Assembly: GCA_021401465.1 (NCBI GenBank)
Contig: JADDMT010000011.1
Span: 372,001 to 436,000, forward strand
Source of the DNA: Teratosphaeria epicoccoides
Taxonomy: Eukaryota; Ascomycota; Dothideomycetes; Mycosphaerellales; Teratosphaeriaceae
Direction of reading: 5' to 3'
Length of the DNA stretch: 64,000 nt
Part shown: piece by piece, positions 40,019 through 50,527 of the stretch
How positions within the stretch are numbered: position 1 is the stretch's first letter
Layout: each line of letters opens with the position of its first letter
The notes under the pieces: generated by a model
Database searches by the model: none
The model's input: the letters and a program-made list of their open reading frames with translations, nothing else
What the model was told of the DNA's origin: nothing
Translations under genes and position numbers: made by a program

Positions 40019-42838
40019 ATGTTCTCCAAAGCGCTGTCCTCGTTCACCTCCAACATCTCCTCCAACTACTCCATCAGCCCCCAGCCTAGTAGCACATCGG
40101 GACCATGGAAGATCTTCGATGCCAAGCGGAAGTCCTCAGGCAAACCTGCCTCGGTCTTCGTGTTCGATCAGAAGTCGCTTGTGCCGCAAGGGGGATCACT
40201 GCACGGCAGCAGGAGCGGTGGCTCGAGTGTCAAGCGGGCGCATGAGGAGGTGGTGGAGAGATTGAAGAAGGAGGCGAGTTCGCTGGCACGATTGCGGCAT
40301 CCCAGCGTTCTGGAGCTGCAAGAACCCGTGGAGGAGACGAGGAATGGAGGCTTGATGTTTGCGACGGAGCCTGTGACGGCGAGTCTGGGCCAACTGCTGC
40401 AGGACAAGGATGATCAGGAGCGGAGTGGAGGGGTCGGCGGGCGAGGGAGCAGATATGTGGTTGAGGAGGCGGATGGCATGAGGCGGAGGAGAGAATTGGA
40501 GATTGATGAGCTGGAAATCCAGAAGGGCTTGTTGCAGTTGGGCAAGGGGCTGGAGTTCTTGCACGAGAGTGCAGGACTGGTACACGGCAATCTGACGCCG
40601 GAGGCGGTCTTGGTCAACGCCAAAGGCGACTGGAAGATCTCTGGTCTCGCATTCTGTGGACCACACGAGCACAGCACCGCTGCCACTTCTCTGACCTCGA
40701 TACAGTTGAGCGAGGTCTTGAACCACGATCCGCGACTCCCACGAACAGTGCAGCTGAACCTGGACTACACATCGCCAGACTTCGTCCTCGACAACAACCT
40801 CAATCCGTCCGCTGACATGTTCTCGTTGGGAATCATCATCGTCGCGTTGTACAACAGTCCTCACACCTCACCGATCAGTGTCGGAGGCTCGTTGTCAAGC
40901 TACAAGCGGGTATTTGCGACCTCCTCCACCATCCCGACGCAGAACAACAACTTTTTGGTCCCTTCGTCGCGTCCACTACCACCAAAGCTGACCTCTGAAT
41001 TGCTTCCACGACTCATCACGCGACGGCCGGCGCAACGACTGAGCGCAAGAGAGTTCCAGGAGGCAAGCTACTTTGACAACATTCTCGTTTCCACAATCCG
41101 CTTCCTGGACGCACTGCCCGCTAAGACGGCGAACGAGAAAGCCGCTTTCATGCGCGGCCTCCCCCGGATAATGCCACAATTCCCAAAATCGGTGCTCGAG
41201 AAGAAAGTGCTCCCAGCATTACTCGAAGAGACGAAGGACAAAGACCTACTGGCACCCATCATGACGAATATCTTCGCCATGGTGAAAGCGATGCCGGCCG
41301 GCAAACGTGCGTTCTCCACCGTGGTCGTTCCGAAGCTCCGTGAAGTGTTCATCACCAATCGCTCGGGTGAGAAGGACACCAGCAAAGAAGCTGGCCTGAT
41401 GATTCTGCTCGAAAACATGGAGACTGCCGCAGCCAACACGACAGGCAAGGAATTCCGAGATGATATCTTGCCGATCATATTGCTGGCTGTCGACTCACCG
41501 ACGCATGGGCTTGTAGACTCGGCTTTGGGCACGTTGCCTCACGTCCTGCCCGTCCTGGACTTCAGCACGATCAAGAACGAGCTCTTCCCCGTGATTGCAA
41601 ATGTCTTTGCGAAGACGAGTTCCCTCACCATCAAAATTCGGGGGCTTGAAGCCTTCTACACGCTCTGTGGTGGCACTGCCGCGAACAGCGAGAATGACGA
41701 CCTCAATGGTATCGGCATTTCAGACAAGAAGCCAACCACGAGCAGCTCAGCTATCCTCGACAAGTTCACCGTGCAGGAGAAGGTCGTGCCGTTGATGAAA
41801 GGCATCAAGACGAAAGAGCCGGGTGTCATGATGGCTGCACTGAAAGTGTTTCAGCAAGTCGGAGAGGTCGCTGATACTGATTACTTGGCTATGGATGTGC
41901 TGCCGATCTTATGGTCGATGAGCTTGGGCCCGCTCCTGAATCTGCAGCAGTTCCAGGCTTTCATGACGCTGATCAAGAGCTTGAGCGCACGCATCGAAAG
42001 GGAGCAGGAGAGGAAGCTGAGAGATATGGGTGCTAGCGGGAGCTCGGCTATCGGCGTTGGAGCGAGAAGGACGCCCCAGCCAGGTGCGTCGAGTTGTGTG
42101 AATGGCTTGTCCAATGGGGACGAGGCGGATTTTGAAAGTCTGGTCTCGGGCCGCAAAGCTACAAATGGAAACAGTGATGATTTGATGAATGACTGGGGCG
42201 TCCCCGCTGCAGCTTCTGCGCGGCCGGCGGTGACTTCCAGGCAGGCATCGGCGTCGAGGATCAATGATCCATTAACTTTCTCATGGCAGACGTCTGGGAC
42301 AAATAGTATGGGTACATCAGCCGCGCGCGCGTCGGCATCGAACGTGAGTACGCTGCGAACGCAGCCAGGAGTGGGCAGAACGGTGGGCATCCCGCTCTCA
42401 CATATCAGCTTACTCGTACTGACACGTCCTTTGCAGGTTACTCCCGACCAGTCTCTCAACTCCTTCGCCTCGCTCACGCCTGCGAGTCCTTGGAGTCAAC
42501 CACTCCAACCTGTCGCCCCCCCGCCTGCTTCTTCCACCACTTCTTTCAACTTTAGCAACAACAATATCAACAACACCAACAGCGTTTCTCTGCGTCCTGC
42601 GATGCCGACGCCGCAGCAGAGCGGCGGTGCTGATGGGAGTATGAGTATCGATTGGTCGGCTGCTTCGATGCAGCAGCAGAGAGCGCCGCTGCAGAGAGCG
42701 CAGAGTAATTCGTTTGGGCTGCCGCCGCCGCCGACGGGGAGCGGGTTTGGTGCGGTGCAGCAGCAGCAGAAGTTGGTACAACAGCCACCGCCACCGCCGG
42801 ATTGTGGGGGGTTGGATAAGTATGCTAGTCTGCTGTGA
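40019..42838 (+). CDS. SCY1: Scy1-like pseudokinase (SCYL2-type, clathrin/Golgi traffic)
   Basis: Predicted 921 residues if a 54-base intron (42383-42436) is removed; unspliced, the frame stays open and gives 939. The intron has donor ACG|GTGGGC, branch TACTGAC and acceptor TTTGCAG, and its removal joins VGRT to VTPDQSLNSF. The N-terminal kinase-like domain (about 28-360) has WKIFDAKRKSSGKPASVFVF, EFLHESAGLVHGNLTPEAVL (HGNLTPE in place of the HRD catalytic loop) and WKISGLAF (SG in place of DFG), so it lacks key catalytic residues. HEAT-like helical repeats follow (KVLPALLEETKDKDLLAPIM). The C-terminus is disordered, Gln/Pro/Asn-rich with an NxF-like repeat region. The family works in trans-Golgi/endosome clathrin traffic. 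Confidence 0.92.
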   Translation: MFSKALSSFTSNISSNYSISPQPSSTSGPWKIFDAKRKSSGKPASVFVFDQKSLVPQGGSLHGSRSGGSSVKRAHEEVVERLKKEASSLARLRHPSVLELQEPVEETRNGGLMFATEPVTASLGQLLQDKDDQERSGGVGGRGSRYVVEEADGMRRRRELEIDELEIQKGLLQLGKGLEFLHESAGLVHGNLTPEAVLVNAKGDWKISGLAFCGPHEHSTAATSLTSIQLSEVLNHDPRLPRTVQLNLDYTSPDFVLDNNLNPSADMFSLGIIIVALYNSPHTSPISVGGSLSSYKRVFATSSTIPTQNNNFLVPSSRPLPPKLTSELLPRLITRRPAQRLSAREFQEASYFDNILVSTIRFLDALPAKTANEKAAFMRGLPRIMPQFPKSVLEKKVLPALLEETKDKDLLAPIMTNIFAMVKAMPAGKRAFSTVVVPKLREVFITNRSGEKDTSKEAGLMILLENMETAAANTTGKEFRDDILPIILLAVDSPTHGLVDSALGTLPHVLPVLDFSTIKNELFPVIANVFAKTSSLTIKIRGLEAFYTLCGGTAANSENDDLNGIGISDKKPTTSSSAILDKFTVQEKVVPLMKGIKTKEPGVMMAALKVFQQVGEVADTDYLAMDVLPILWSMSLGPLLNLQQFQAFMTLIKSLSARIEREQERKLRDMGASGSSAIGVGARRTPQPGASSCVNGLSNGDEADFESLVSGRKATNGNSDDLMNDWGVPAAASARPAVTSRQASASRINDPLTFSWQTSGTNSMGTSAARASASNVSTLRTQPGVGRTVGIPLSHISLLVLTRPLQVTPDQSLNSFASLTPASPWSQPLQPVAPPPASSTTSFNFSNNNINNTNSVSLRPAMPTPQQSGGADGSMSIDWSAASMQQQRAPLQRAQSNSFGLPPPPTGSGFGAVQQQQKLVQQPPPPPDCGGLDKYASLL

Positions 42839-43026
42839 TAACGAAAGTTTGGCCCGATGTCACATGGGCTCAGCTCAAATTGCAGGATTGCCACTTTCGG
42901 ATACATGTAGCGTCACGATCGACATCCACCGCGCGAACGACCTCCTTCCGCGCTTGAGTCTGCATTTGTATGATGAGACACTCCAAATACCTACCAGTGA
43001 GGCTCAACACCGCGACGTCTAGCATC

Positions 43027-43972
43027 ATGTCCGCCACAGATCTTCGATGCAACCGGCAGGAAATGCATTCGTAAGCGTACAGGACCCTTCTTTTCCAACG
43101 AGTGAGTGCTAATGTTCGTGTCTACAGCCTCGTCGATGAAATCGTCGAAGTCAAAGTCGGTGCGATGGGGGTCACGTTCAATATCCACGAGAGTGTGCTG
43201 CGTGCGACGTCTAAGTTCTTCGGCGCCGCCCTCTCTAGGCAGTGGCAGGAGGGTCAGAGCAAGTTTGTCAACCTGCCAAAAGGTGAGGAAGAAGACTTTG
43301 GTGCTTACGCCTATTGGCTCTGCACTGGCCATATCGCAACATCTGACGAGGGTCGGAACGACCATGGAAGACAAGCAAAACTTTTCGTTTTGGGCAAACT
43401 TCGCAACGACATGAGATGCCTTGCTCGTGTCCGCCAGTCTGAGTAACGTGTAGCCTTGCAAACAGCACGTCAACATAATCTTCGAAGGCACTCCCAAGGG
43501 ATCGCCGGCACGGAAAATGATGGTCGATATGCACGTCACGATTCCATCAACCTCTTCGTGGATCAATCGGGATGCCGCGATGGTCAACCATGAAGTATTG
43601 CACGACTTCGCAATCGCAGTTCGACACGGGAGGAAGCGTCCGGGAGGCGACAAAGGAGCAGCCATGTATCATGATCGCACAAGCGCGTATCACGTGCCTA
43701 AGGACAAGGCTGAGACTCAGTCGAATGGAGACACGAAGCTGGGAAAATATGGGCCATGTAGGTATCGAAAAGGGGGTACTTCGGTAGCAGTAAAGGCAGT
43801 GGTGAGAAGACTAGAGGCACGGCTGAGCTCCATGTCCATCACCGAGCGATACGACTCGGTAGCGGACTTCATCGCTGATCGGCAAGGGGCATGTCACACT
43901 GTGCATCGAGTTTCGAGCTGCAAGACATGCCCTGTCACCCTTGTATGTCATGGCATCAGAGAGAAAGTCTAG
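43027..43972 (+). pseudogene. BTB/POZ-domain gene, probably broken
   Basis: Exon 1 (43027-43070, MSATDLRCNRQEMHS...) joins across a 57-base intron (donor GTAAGC, branch GCTAATG, acceptor TCTACAG) to exon 2 at 43128. This gives LVDEIVEVKVGAMGVTFNIH and ESVLRATSKFFGAALS, a BTB domain of the kind abundant in filamentous ascomycetes. The frame ends at 43446 after LFVLGKLRNDMRC. The family-like continuation lies in another frame: DALLVSASL, a TAG at 43451-43453, then HVNIIFEGTPKGSPARKMMV and WINRDAAMVNHEVLHDFAIA, ending at 43972. No intron of usable size links the two frames. A frameshift near 43415 plus a stop is therefore the simplest reading. If expressed, a shortened BTB protein of about 120 residues is still possible. 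Confidence 0.6.
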
Positions 43973-43984
43973 GATGGCGCAAGA

Positions 43985-44005
43985 CGAGGCGAGGCGAGGC
44001 GAGGC
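43985..44005. repeat. GAGGC pentanucleotide microsatellite
   Basis: Four tandem copies of GAGGC just downstream of the broken BTB gene. Confidence 0.7.
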
Positions 44006-44329
44006 GCAGCCGGATGACCGCGGCATGATGTAGAAGGTAGCATTTGTACTTGAAATGTCGCTGTTGAGGCCCGGTGGTCACCGCGTAGGAGGAGTCTTGC
44101 ACAGAGTCGACGATCGCGGCAAAAGTTGGTTCAGAGCGATTCACTCAGCGAGACTTGAAGTCGCCAGGAAAATTGCGACTGCGTGCTCTCATTGGACAAA
44201 CGGTTGCATGTGAGTCTTCGAGTGAAGCTCGTGGGTCATGCGCGTGCGGGCTTGGTATGTTCAGTAGGTAAAATCCTGCCTGGAACGCGTGCGAGTGTGG
44301 TTCGAGGAGCTGTCTCAGCGCAATTCGGG

Positions 44330-44963
44330 CTGGCGTATGGAGTGTGTTTGTTGGTGCGGGCATCAGCAGTGTGGTCCTGGCCGGCAACTTGAATCTCATT
44401 CTGGTCGGTCTTCGATACGGGAATTATCAAGCTGGCATCGGAATCCTCGCCTGTGGTCAGTCTGGACAGATTGCCAAGATCAGCACGGTTGGCCATGTCT
44501 TCATCGACATTTTGAGTACGCTGCTTTTGACTGCGAGCAACTATAGCATGCAAGTTTTGTGCTCACCAAATAGAGAAGATATTGATCGTCCTCGTGCTGA
44601 AGGCTCGTACGTCCACATTGGAGTGTTGAGCTTGCTGGACCTGCGACGAACTGGTTCTTGGCGAAGGTCTGCACCTGTGGCTACTCGCCTCTCCGCCTCC
44701 TGGTCTTGTCCATGGTGCTCTTAGTCCTGGTGCTTTGCACGCTTCCGCTGGCTGTGACGAAGATGGCTCGCGGGCTACCGTTTGCTGGTAACTGCAGTCT
44801 GGTCATCAGCGCTGCTTGCCATCCACCGCCGCATGGTGCCGAGGCTTGGTGAAGGAAGGTGCAATGGGGTGTGATTGAAAGTCGCTTTGGTGGGGGGGTG
44901 GTGCATTGCTGCAGCTCCAGTGAGCCTGTCACAGCGCCGAAGGTGGATGAGGCATATGCGTGA
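44330..44963 (+). pseudogene. Internally deleted DUF6536-type membrane protein
   Basis: The first frame, from about 44344, reads VFVGAGISSVVLAGNLNLIL, then KISTVGHVFIDILSTLLLTA and SNYSMQVLCSPNREDIDRPR. This is the N-terminal DUF6536 region of large fungal membrane proteins. Almost directly after LLDLRRTG, a second frame gives CGYSPLRLLVLSMVLLVLVL and MARGLPFAGNCSLVISAACH, which belongs to the C-terminal part. A TGA at 44850-44852 interrupts it, and the same frame continues with KVQWGVIESRF and VDEAYA to a stop at 44961-44963, the usual end of the family. Members normally have about 600-700 residues; only some 210 codons remain. The central multi-helix region is missing. Confidence 0.65.
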
Positions 44964-47428
44964 CCGTCGTCGTGGGTCTTGCGGAAGAACGAATGCATGG
45001 GGTACGCTAGCACCACGCTCTCTTCAGCCTCCAATTAGCCCTTCGCCAAGACCGCTTGCTGCTGGTTCAATAATGTAGGCGCGGCTCTGAAGGCCTGATG
45101 CAGTTGTCCGCCCCCACCGACGCGCTATATTGGCGGTCACGTCGCTTGCATGGCTTTCTAACGTCATTATAATGGTGAGAAGCGGAGGCTCCTGATATGT
45201 ATACAGTCGCGTTGAGACAGAGCCACTCGCTCATCCAACAGCTCTTACATGGACAGACTGGTACGGCCTTGCAAAGAGGAGGCTCGGCAGATAGGATCCG
45301 AGCGAAGCTCTCTGACTTGAATGCCATAGTACTGTTGCATCGACGACTGAAGGCTCGACCGGCTGCGTGCAGGACTCGAAGCTTTGGGAAGTGTGTATCT
45401 GACCTTTCTTCATGTCGGTTGCAAGCTTGACACTTTTTGGCGTCGCCATCGTACAGGTTAGCGCTCCACAAGATGCTGTCATCCATGTTCATAGAATGCG
45501 TTGCGCCGGACTTGTACAAGCCTGTCGTCCGTGCTGTACGTGGCCAGCATTCGAGCCATGCACCTGACCACCAATGGCTTGATTCGCTGGACGATTTGCC
45601 AAGAAAACAGTGTCTGCATTTTGGACGACGGGATAGGGCATCTCCAGAATCCCAACGATGATCTTTGGGAGAAGGCACCCAAAAACAAAGGTGTGGTCAT
45701 GCTGGAACATGGCTCCTGCAAAGTGACAATCTTGAAGTCAAGTCTACAACTATTCCTTGGGTGCCACGGTCAAGACGTGGCTTTCCCCTGATGGACCGCG
45801 GCCTCCGGCACAGAACCTTAGGGTTGGCACCTTAGGGACAGCAATACCTTTCGCCCGCCGTGACTTGCGTGCCATGCTTCTTGGTGATGAGCTCGCCGCA
45901 GCCCCTCGTCTTGTTGGCAGTATAGGCCTGATTGACGCAAGTCTTCAAATTTTGGTATTCACCCCATGCATCTTCTGAATAAGAGCACTTCGGAAAATGT
46001 CAGTCGATCGTGGGAAATACCGCGCAGATAGGGGACGCACGCAGAACGTCCAGTGACCGGCGATTTTCTCGCACTCCCCGTTTCCCTCTGCGCCTGTGTT
46101 GCACCATAACTGTCTTCTCGATTGAGTGCTCCACATGTCTCCTCCCGCGACGAAGGGAGGAAGGAAAGTTAACAGGACAGGTGAAAGCCTCATATTGGAC
46201 TTGGAATGGGGCTGTCGCGCCGGAAGTGGGTATGATCGAACCGTCGAAATGGATGCAGGACGCAGACGTGCAACGCCTCAGCTACTTATGCTCACGGGGT
46301 GGGGCAGGCAAAATGCCAGACTCCCATGACGACTCTGACGAGGTTCCACGCCATCGTGACAAGGACCGGAAGGCCACAAATGCGTCCTTGCCGCCCATGG
46401 AATGTCTCAGAGATTCAGTCGACTGGTATCAGAACTCGTGATCATTCGACTGGTATCGTTTGGCGACCGCCAGCAAGCGCTGCCCGGCGCGTCTGAGTTG
46501 CAAGGCATCGCTCGCGCGCCCGCATCGTCGGGGGAAACGAGACGAAGCATGGGAGGAGTGAACAGGCGTCAAGATGGAGTAGAAATCAGCATGAATAGCC
46601 TTGGCCATGGCGGCGTTCGCACTATTGATACTCGAGCTTCCTGACAGAGTCGTACGGCTGCTTGTCGACTGAGTACGATGCACATCGGCCATGGCCAATC
46701 TACTGCTAGCTCCGAGAAGACCAACGTTCTGTTCCAGAATAATGTCGATAAGGTCAAGCGCTGCGCTGCGCTGCGCTGACGCTACACGTCGTGGACGATT
46801 GTGAGACCGCCGCAAAACAGCCGCCGAGTTTCTCTGGCGTCGGCCGCTTTGTGGATATTGATGCTCCGTACAATCGATCAGTGTGATCGGGGTGGACGCC
46901 ATTCTGTTTCTCCAAGTCCGAGTGGTAGGCGTCCAGTACACATTGGGCGTGGTTGAAGGTGTGTGATCGAGGCAAGCTGGCGGCACCAGTGCCATTGATA
47001 ACGGTGATCTCGGGCTGTTAGCTGGCGGGCCTGAACGACCGTCCGCAAGATGGCAGATCGTGTCTCACGGGCCACTCGAATCTGTCTGGTCTATGTGTGA
47101 GTGTTGCAAGCGTGCTTGCGATGTCACGTGGCGTTGCTAGGCCGGAAAACTCAGAGTTGACATTTGACCCAGTCAGGCAGTCTTGGGTAAACATGGATTC
47201 CGGGTAGAGATATGGGGATCAGAGAACACATTATTGTCATTATAGTCCGAGCTCATCGCATTGGCTGGCGGAGTCATACATTTATTTGCGTCTGTGGATG
47301 GGGACTCTCTGATTAATGTAATAGCGTTGCACATATCACCACCGAACGAGGCCCAGCAATCGACCAGACCAACATTCCGGTACCACCAGCCCAACGACGA
47401 GATAATTGCTGGGTATCAGGACTGGGCA
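44964..47428. other. Unassigned 2.5 kb stretch
   Basis: Many medium-length frames on both strands, none with a family motif I recognise. The most protein-like pieces are plus-strand 45500-45790 (LQNPNDDLWEKAPKNKGVV) and 45757-45978 (NLRVGTLGTAIPFARRDLRA). A GCGCT microsatellite lies at 46758-46779. Given the two broken genes just before it, more gene debris is possible. The last few hundred bases are the presumed promoter of the LIM gene. Confidence 0.4.
46758..46779. repeat. GCGCT pentanucleotide microsatellite
   Basis: About four tandem copies of the pentamer in unassigned DNA. Confidence 0.65.
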
Positions 47429-50350
47429 ATGCACAAAAGCAGGGACAGACCAGAGCCATCGCCGACGTACATGTCGGAGGACCAGATGGGTCAGCCTCTC
47501 ATGTCTCCTATGAACCACCCGCTTTATACTCCTCCCAGGCCTTCAAGGCTGCGCGAGTGCGTTTCGATAGCGACACCAGACTTACAAGATGATTCTGCAG
47601 CTACCTACTTGCGAGATCTCCGATCCAAAAGCGCACCAAGACCGTCGGGATCAAGACCCCCTCCCCCTTCGAAGTTTGCAAGTTTGAATCGGACAGAGAC
47701 AGTGCCTGTGGTTGAGCCGCAACACAGAAAAGCAGATGATGGACGCCCGGCATTACAGAAGAGCGACAGTATGTCTGTCCTGTCTTCCTCTTCTTCATCG
47801 GACCCATCTTTCCAACGAGCCGACTCGACTCCCAGGAGACGGAGTCCCTTCGTCGGCCGACCGCTTGCACAACCACCTTCATGCGCTCCATCAGAGCCCG
47901 GCACTCCGTCGGAGGCGCCGAAGCAACCGAGAAGACCGAGCAGCATGATTTACTTGGAGAACGGGACAAGATGGATGGAGAAGCAAGAAACCAGGTCTTT
48001 ACGAATGGCACTGCAGGACATGGACCTGGAGAAGGAGAAGAAGATCCACGCGGATGCACAAGACGAGGCAGCTGAACTGGTGTGGAAGCACAAGCACCCG
48101 GAAGCAGCAAAGGCGAAAGAAGAGGCACCTTTCGTCAATCCAGATCTTGAATCGAGGACGCAAAGACGAGATTACAAGAGCCACCTGAGAAAGAACAGCT
48201 ATCAGATGAGTCACAGCCAAGATGCATTGCCCGACGTCGACTCCAGGTCAGAGCTGCAGACCGGTGTGATGCCTTCAATGGAGGAGATGGAGCAGAAGAT
48301 CCCAGGTGGCGGTCATCGACATCGAAAAGTGAGCTCACCAACCAGGATGGAGTCAACGCGCAAGACGAGGACTCCCTCGGGAAAGAGCTACGGCGCATTG
48401 GCCAGCTCGGTGGCGCAAGACATTTCGAAAGCGTATCGCAAGGCTAGTGGCGAGAGCAACAAACGGATCATGAGCGGCGACAAGAAAATGTACATGCACA
48501 AGAACGATCGTATCTTCGAGGATCCTGAAGAGAGAGTCACGCCGGACCTTTCGCCTCTCCGCGGCAATGGGGTGGCGTCCGCGGCGATCGAGGTTGAACC
48601 CGTCAAGCCGGTCATCGAGCCTGTCAAGAGAGCTGCAGATCCGGTCAAGCCAGCCATCACGCCTGTGCAACCTCCATCTGCTCGGATACCGTCTCCAACG
48701 CCAAGCTTTGTCAGGAAGAATCCATTCGCGAGAGTGAAGATGCAAGCTCAAGACCGCCTAGCCCATTCGTCTTCTGCGCCTGTCCTGCCTGTGGCTAAGA
48801 AAGTTGATCTGCCAAATCCGGCCGAGGGAGGCGTACCGTCATCCTCGAGATCGGTCTTTAACAGGGTCGAGATCCAGAGAAACCCTCCAAGTCAATCACG
48901 GAACGCAGGGTATACTTCGAACGACTCGCTTCCGAGTACGCCACCAGCGTCTCGAGATGGAGAACAAAGAGACCTGCAGAGCACACCTGTCAAAGACGGA
49001 AAGGAGATCAGGAGTGATGACATCCGTAGCGCCACGAGCAAGCAAAGGAAAGACCGCAGTCCGAACCTGCCGCAGCCAACTGTGGTCAGTGATAAGCCAG
49101 GCAGACCGATCGTCAGTTTCAAGCAAGACTGGAAGGCGAAGGAAGTTGTCCTGGAAGAATTTCACACCGCTCCAGCAACGAAAGGACAATCGCCAACAAA
49201 GTCTAGCTTCAATCCACTCCCGTTAAAGGTACCGCCGAAAGTCGAGTCGCCAAGTACGACTGGCAACGGCGGTCCGCCGCCGATACCAACGATTTGTACG
49301 CCGGATGATGCCAGGCCCACTTTACCGTCGATCATTCTGCCGGAGGAACCCGATTTTGCCGAAGCAACTCTCCAATCTGCGCCAGTGACGCCCGGCATCA
49401 ACATTCCGCCAACACCGCTCCCAACCATCAACGTCAACGTCCACGATTCAGAGCCGGCTTCAGCTCCCGCCTCCGCCAAAAGTCCCTCAAAGCGACCGCT
49501 CCCCTCACCCAGCACATCCCGCCCCGATCTCCCTCACGCCAACACCTCGCCCCTCCCGAGACCCAAATCAAGACCACACTACACCCCCTCCATCCGCCGA
49601 TCTGGCGCCCTCTGCGCCCACTGCGCCCTACCCATTGCCGGCCGCATCCTCAGCGCGGCCGGCGAGCGCTTCCATCCCCAATGCTTCGTCTGCCACCAAT
49701 GCCACACGAACCTCGAACTCGTAGCCTTCTACCCGGAACCCGAGCGCCATCGCTCCGAACGTCTCTCCCGCATCCACGCCCGCCAAGCCGGCCACGAGAT
49801 CGAAGTCCCCGCGGGCTGGACCCGCGACGATGTGCACGACCAGATCCTGTCCGATGGCGACGAGACGCTGAGGTTCTACTGCCATCTCGATTACCACGAG
49901 CTCTTTTCGCCGAGGTGTAAGTCGTGCAAAACGCCTATCGAAGGCGAGGTGATTGTGGCGTGCGGAGCGGAGTGGCATCAGGGGCACTTCTTCTGCGCGC
50001 AGTGCGGGGATCCGTTTGATCAGGATACGCCGTTTGTGGAGAAGGATGGGTATGCGTGGTGTGTCGGGTGTCATACGAACCGATATTCGAGTAAGTGTCG
50101 GAAGTGCAGGAAGCCGGTTGCGGATGTGGTGGTGAAGGCGTTGGGGTGGGATTGGCATGGGGGGTGTTTTGTTTGTACGGTGAGTGATCTTGAAAGCCGC
50201 GGCGAGACGTTCCGTCTGAGAGTGAGTGAGATGCTGACGAGATCTTTGCAGGAGTGCACTGGTGAGTTTAAGGATGGGAGGTACTTTTTGCGTGGTGAGT
50301 GTGAGGATCCGGTTTGTGTCAAGTGTGAAGAGAAGAGGTTGAAGGCTTGA
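47429..50350 (+). CDS. LIM-domain protein with long disordered N-terminal region
   Basis: Predicted 949 residues. The frame is open from 47261, but the first ATG in frame is at 47429 (MHKSRDRPEPSPTYMSEDQM); ATG 47471 is an alternative. Residues 1 to about 720 are Ser/Pro/Arg-rich and disordered, with a charged helical segment (QETRSLRMALQDMDLEKEKK). Three LIM zinc-binding modules follow: CAHCALPIAG...CFVCHQC, CKSCKTPIEG...HFFCAQCGDPF, and CRKCRKPVAD...CFVCTEC...CVKCEEK. A 72-base intron (50180-50251, donor ACG|GTGAGT, acceptor TTTGCAG) interrupts the last module. It is a multiple of three without stop, so the frame is open even unspliced, but removal restores CFVCTECTGEF. Related fungal proteins (Pxl1/paxillin-like) organise actin and Rho signalling at growing tips. 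Confidence 0.88.
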   Translation: MHKSRDRPEPSPTYMSEDQMGQPLMSPMNHPLYTPPRPSRLRECVSIATPDLQDDSAATYLRDLRSKSAPRPSGSRPPPPSKFASLNRTETVPVVEPQHRKADDGRPALQKSDSMSVLSSSSSSDPSFQRADSTPRRRSPFVGRPLAQPPSCAPSEPGTPSEAPKQPRRPSSMIYLENGTRWMEKQETRSLRMALQDMDLEKEKKIHADAQDEAAELVWKHKHPEAAKAKEEAPFVNPDLESRTQRRDYKSHLRKNSYQMSHSQDALPDVDSRSELQTGVMPSMEEMEQKIPGGGHRHRKVSSPTRMESTRKTRTPSGKSYGALASSVAQDISKAYRKASGESNKRIMSGDKKMYMHKNDRIFEDPEERVTPDLSPLRGNGVASAAIEVEPVKPVIEPVKRAADPVKPAITPVQPPSARIPSPTPSFVRKNPFARVKMQAQDRLAHSSSAPVLPVAKKVDLPNPAEGGVPSSSRSVFNRVEIQRNPPSQSRNAGYTSNDSLPSTPPASRDGEQRDLQSTPVKDGKEIRSDDIRSATSKQRKDRSPNLPQPTVVSDKPGRPIVSFKQDWKAKEVVLEEFHTAPATKGQSPTKSSFNPLPLKVPPKVESPSTTGNGGPPPIPTICTPDDARPTLPSIILPEEPDFAEATLQSAPVTPGINIPPTPLPTINVNVHDSEPASAPASAKSPSKRPLPSPSTSRPDLPHANTSPLPRPKSRPHYTPSIRRSGALCAHCALPIAGRILSAAGERFHPQCFVCHQCHTNLELVAFYPEPERHRSERLSRIHARQAGHEIEVPAGWTRDDVHDQILSDGDETLRFYCHLDYHELFSPRCKSCKTPIEGEVIVACGAEWHQGHFFCAQCGDPFDQDTPFVEKDGYAWCVGCHTNRYSSKCRKCRKPVADVVVKALGWDWHGGCFVCTVSDLESRGETFRLRVSEMLTRSLQECTGEFKDGRYFLRGECEDPVCVKCEEKRLKA

Positions 50351-50527
50351 TTGGACGGGCTCGACGGCAGTCCTGAGGCCTGTCTGGATGTACTACATTT
50401 CTGCCGTGATTGTTTGAATTGCATAGCGGGAGTCGGTCTGATTTGCAATGCATCGGCGGAGCGTGCACGAGCAGCTCGACGGCGTGCGTTGCACGTTCAG
50501 CGGCAGACAGGCATTAGGAAAAGGAAA

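Noticed and set aside
45067..45678. 203-codon minus-strand frame.
   Set aside because: No recognised motif, and it overlaps equally long plus-strand frames; insufficient support for a gene.
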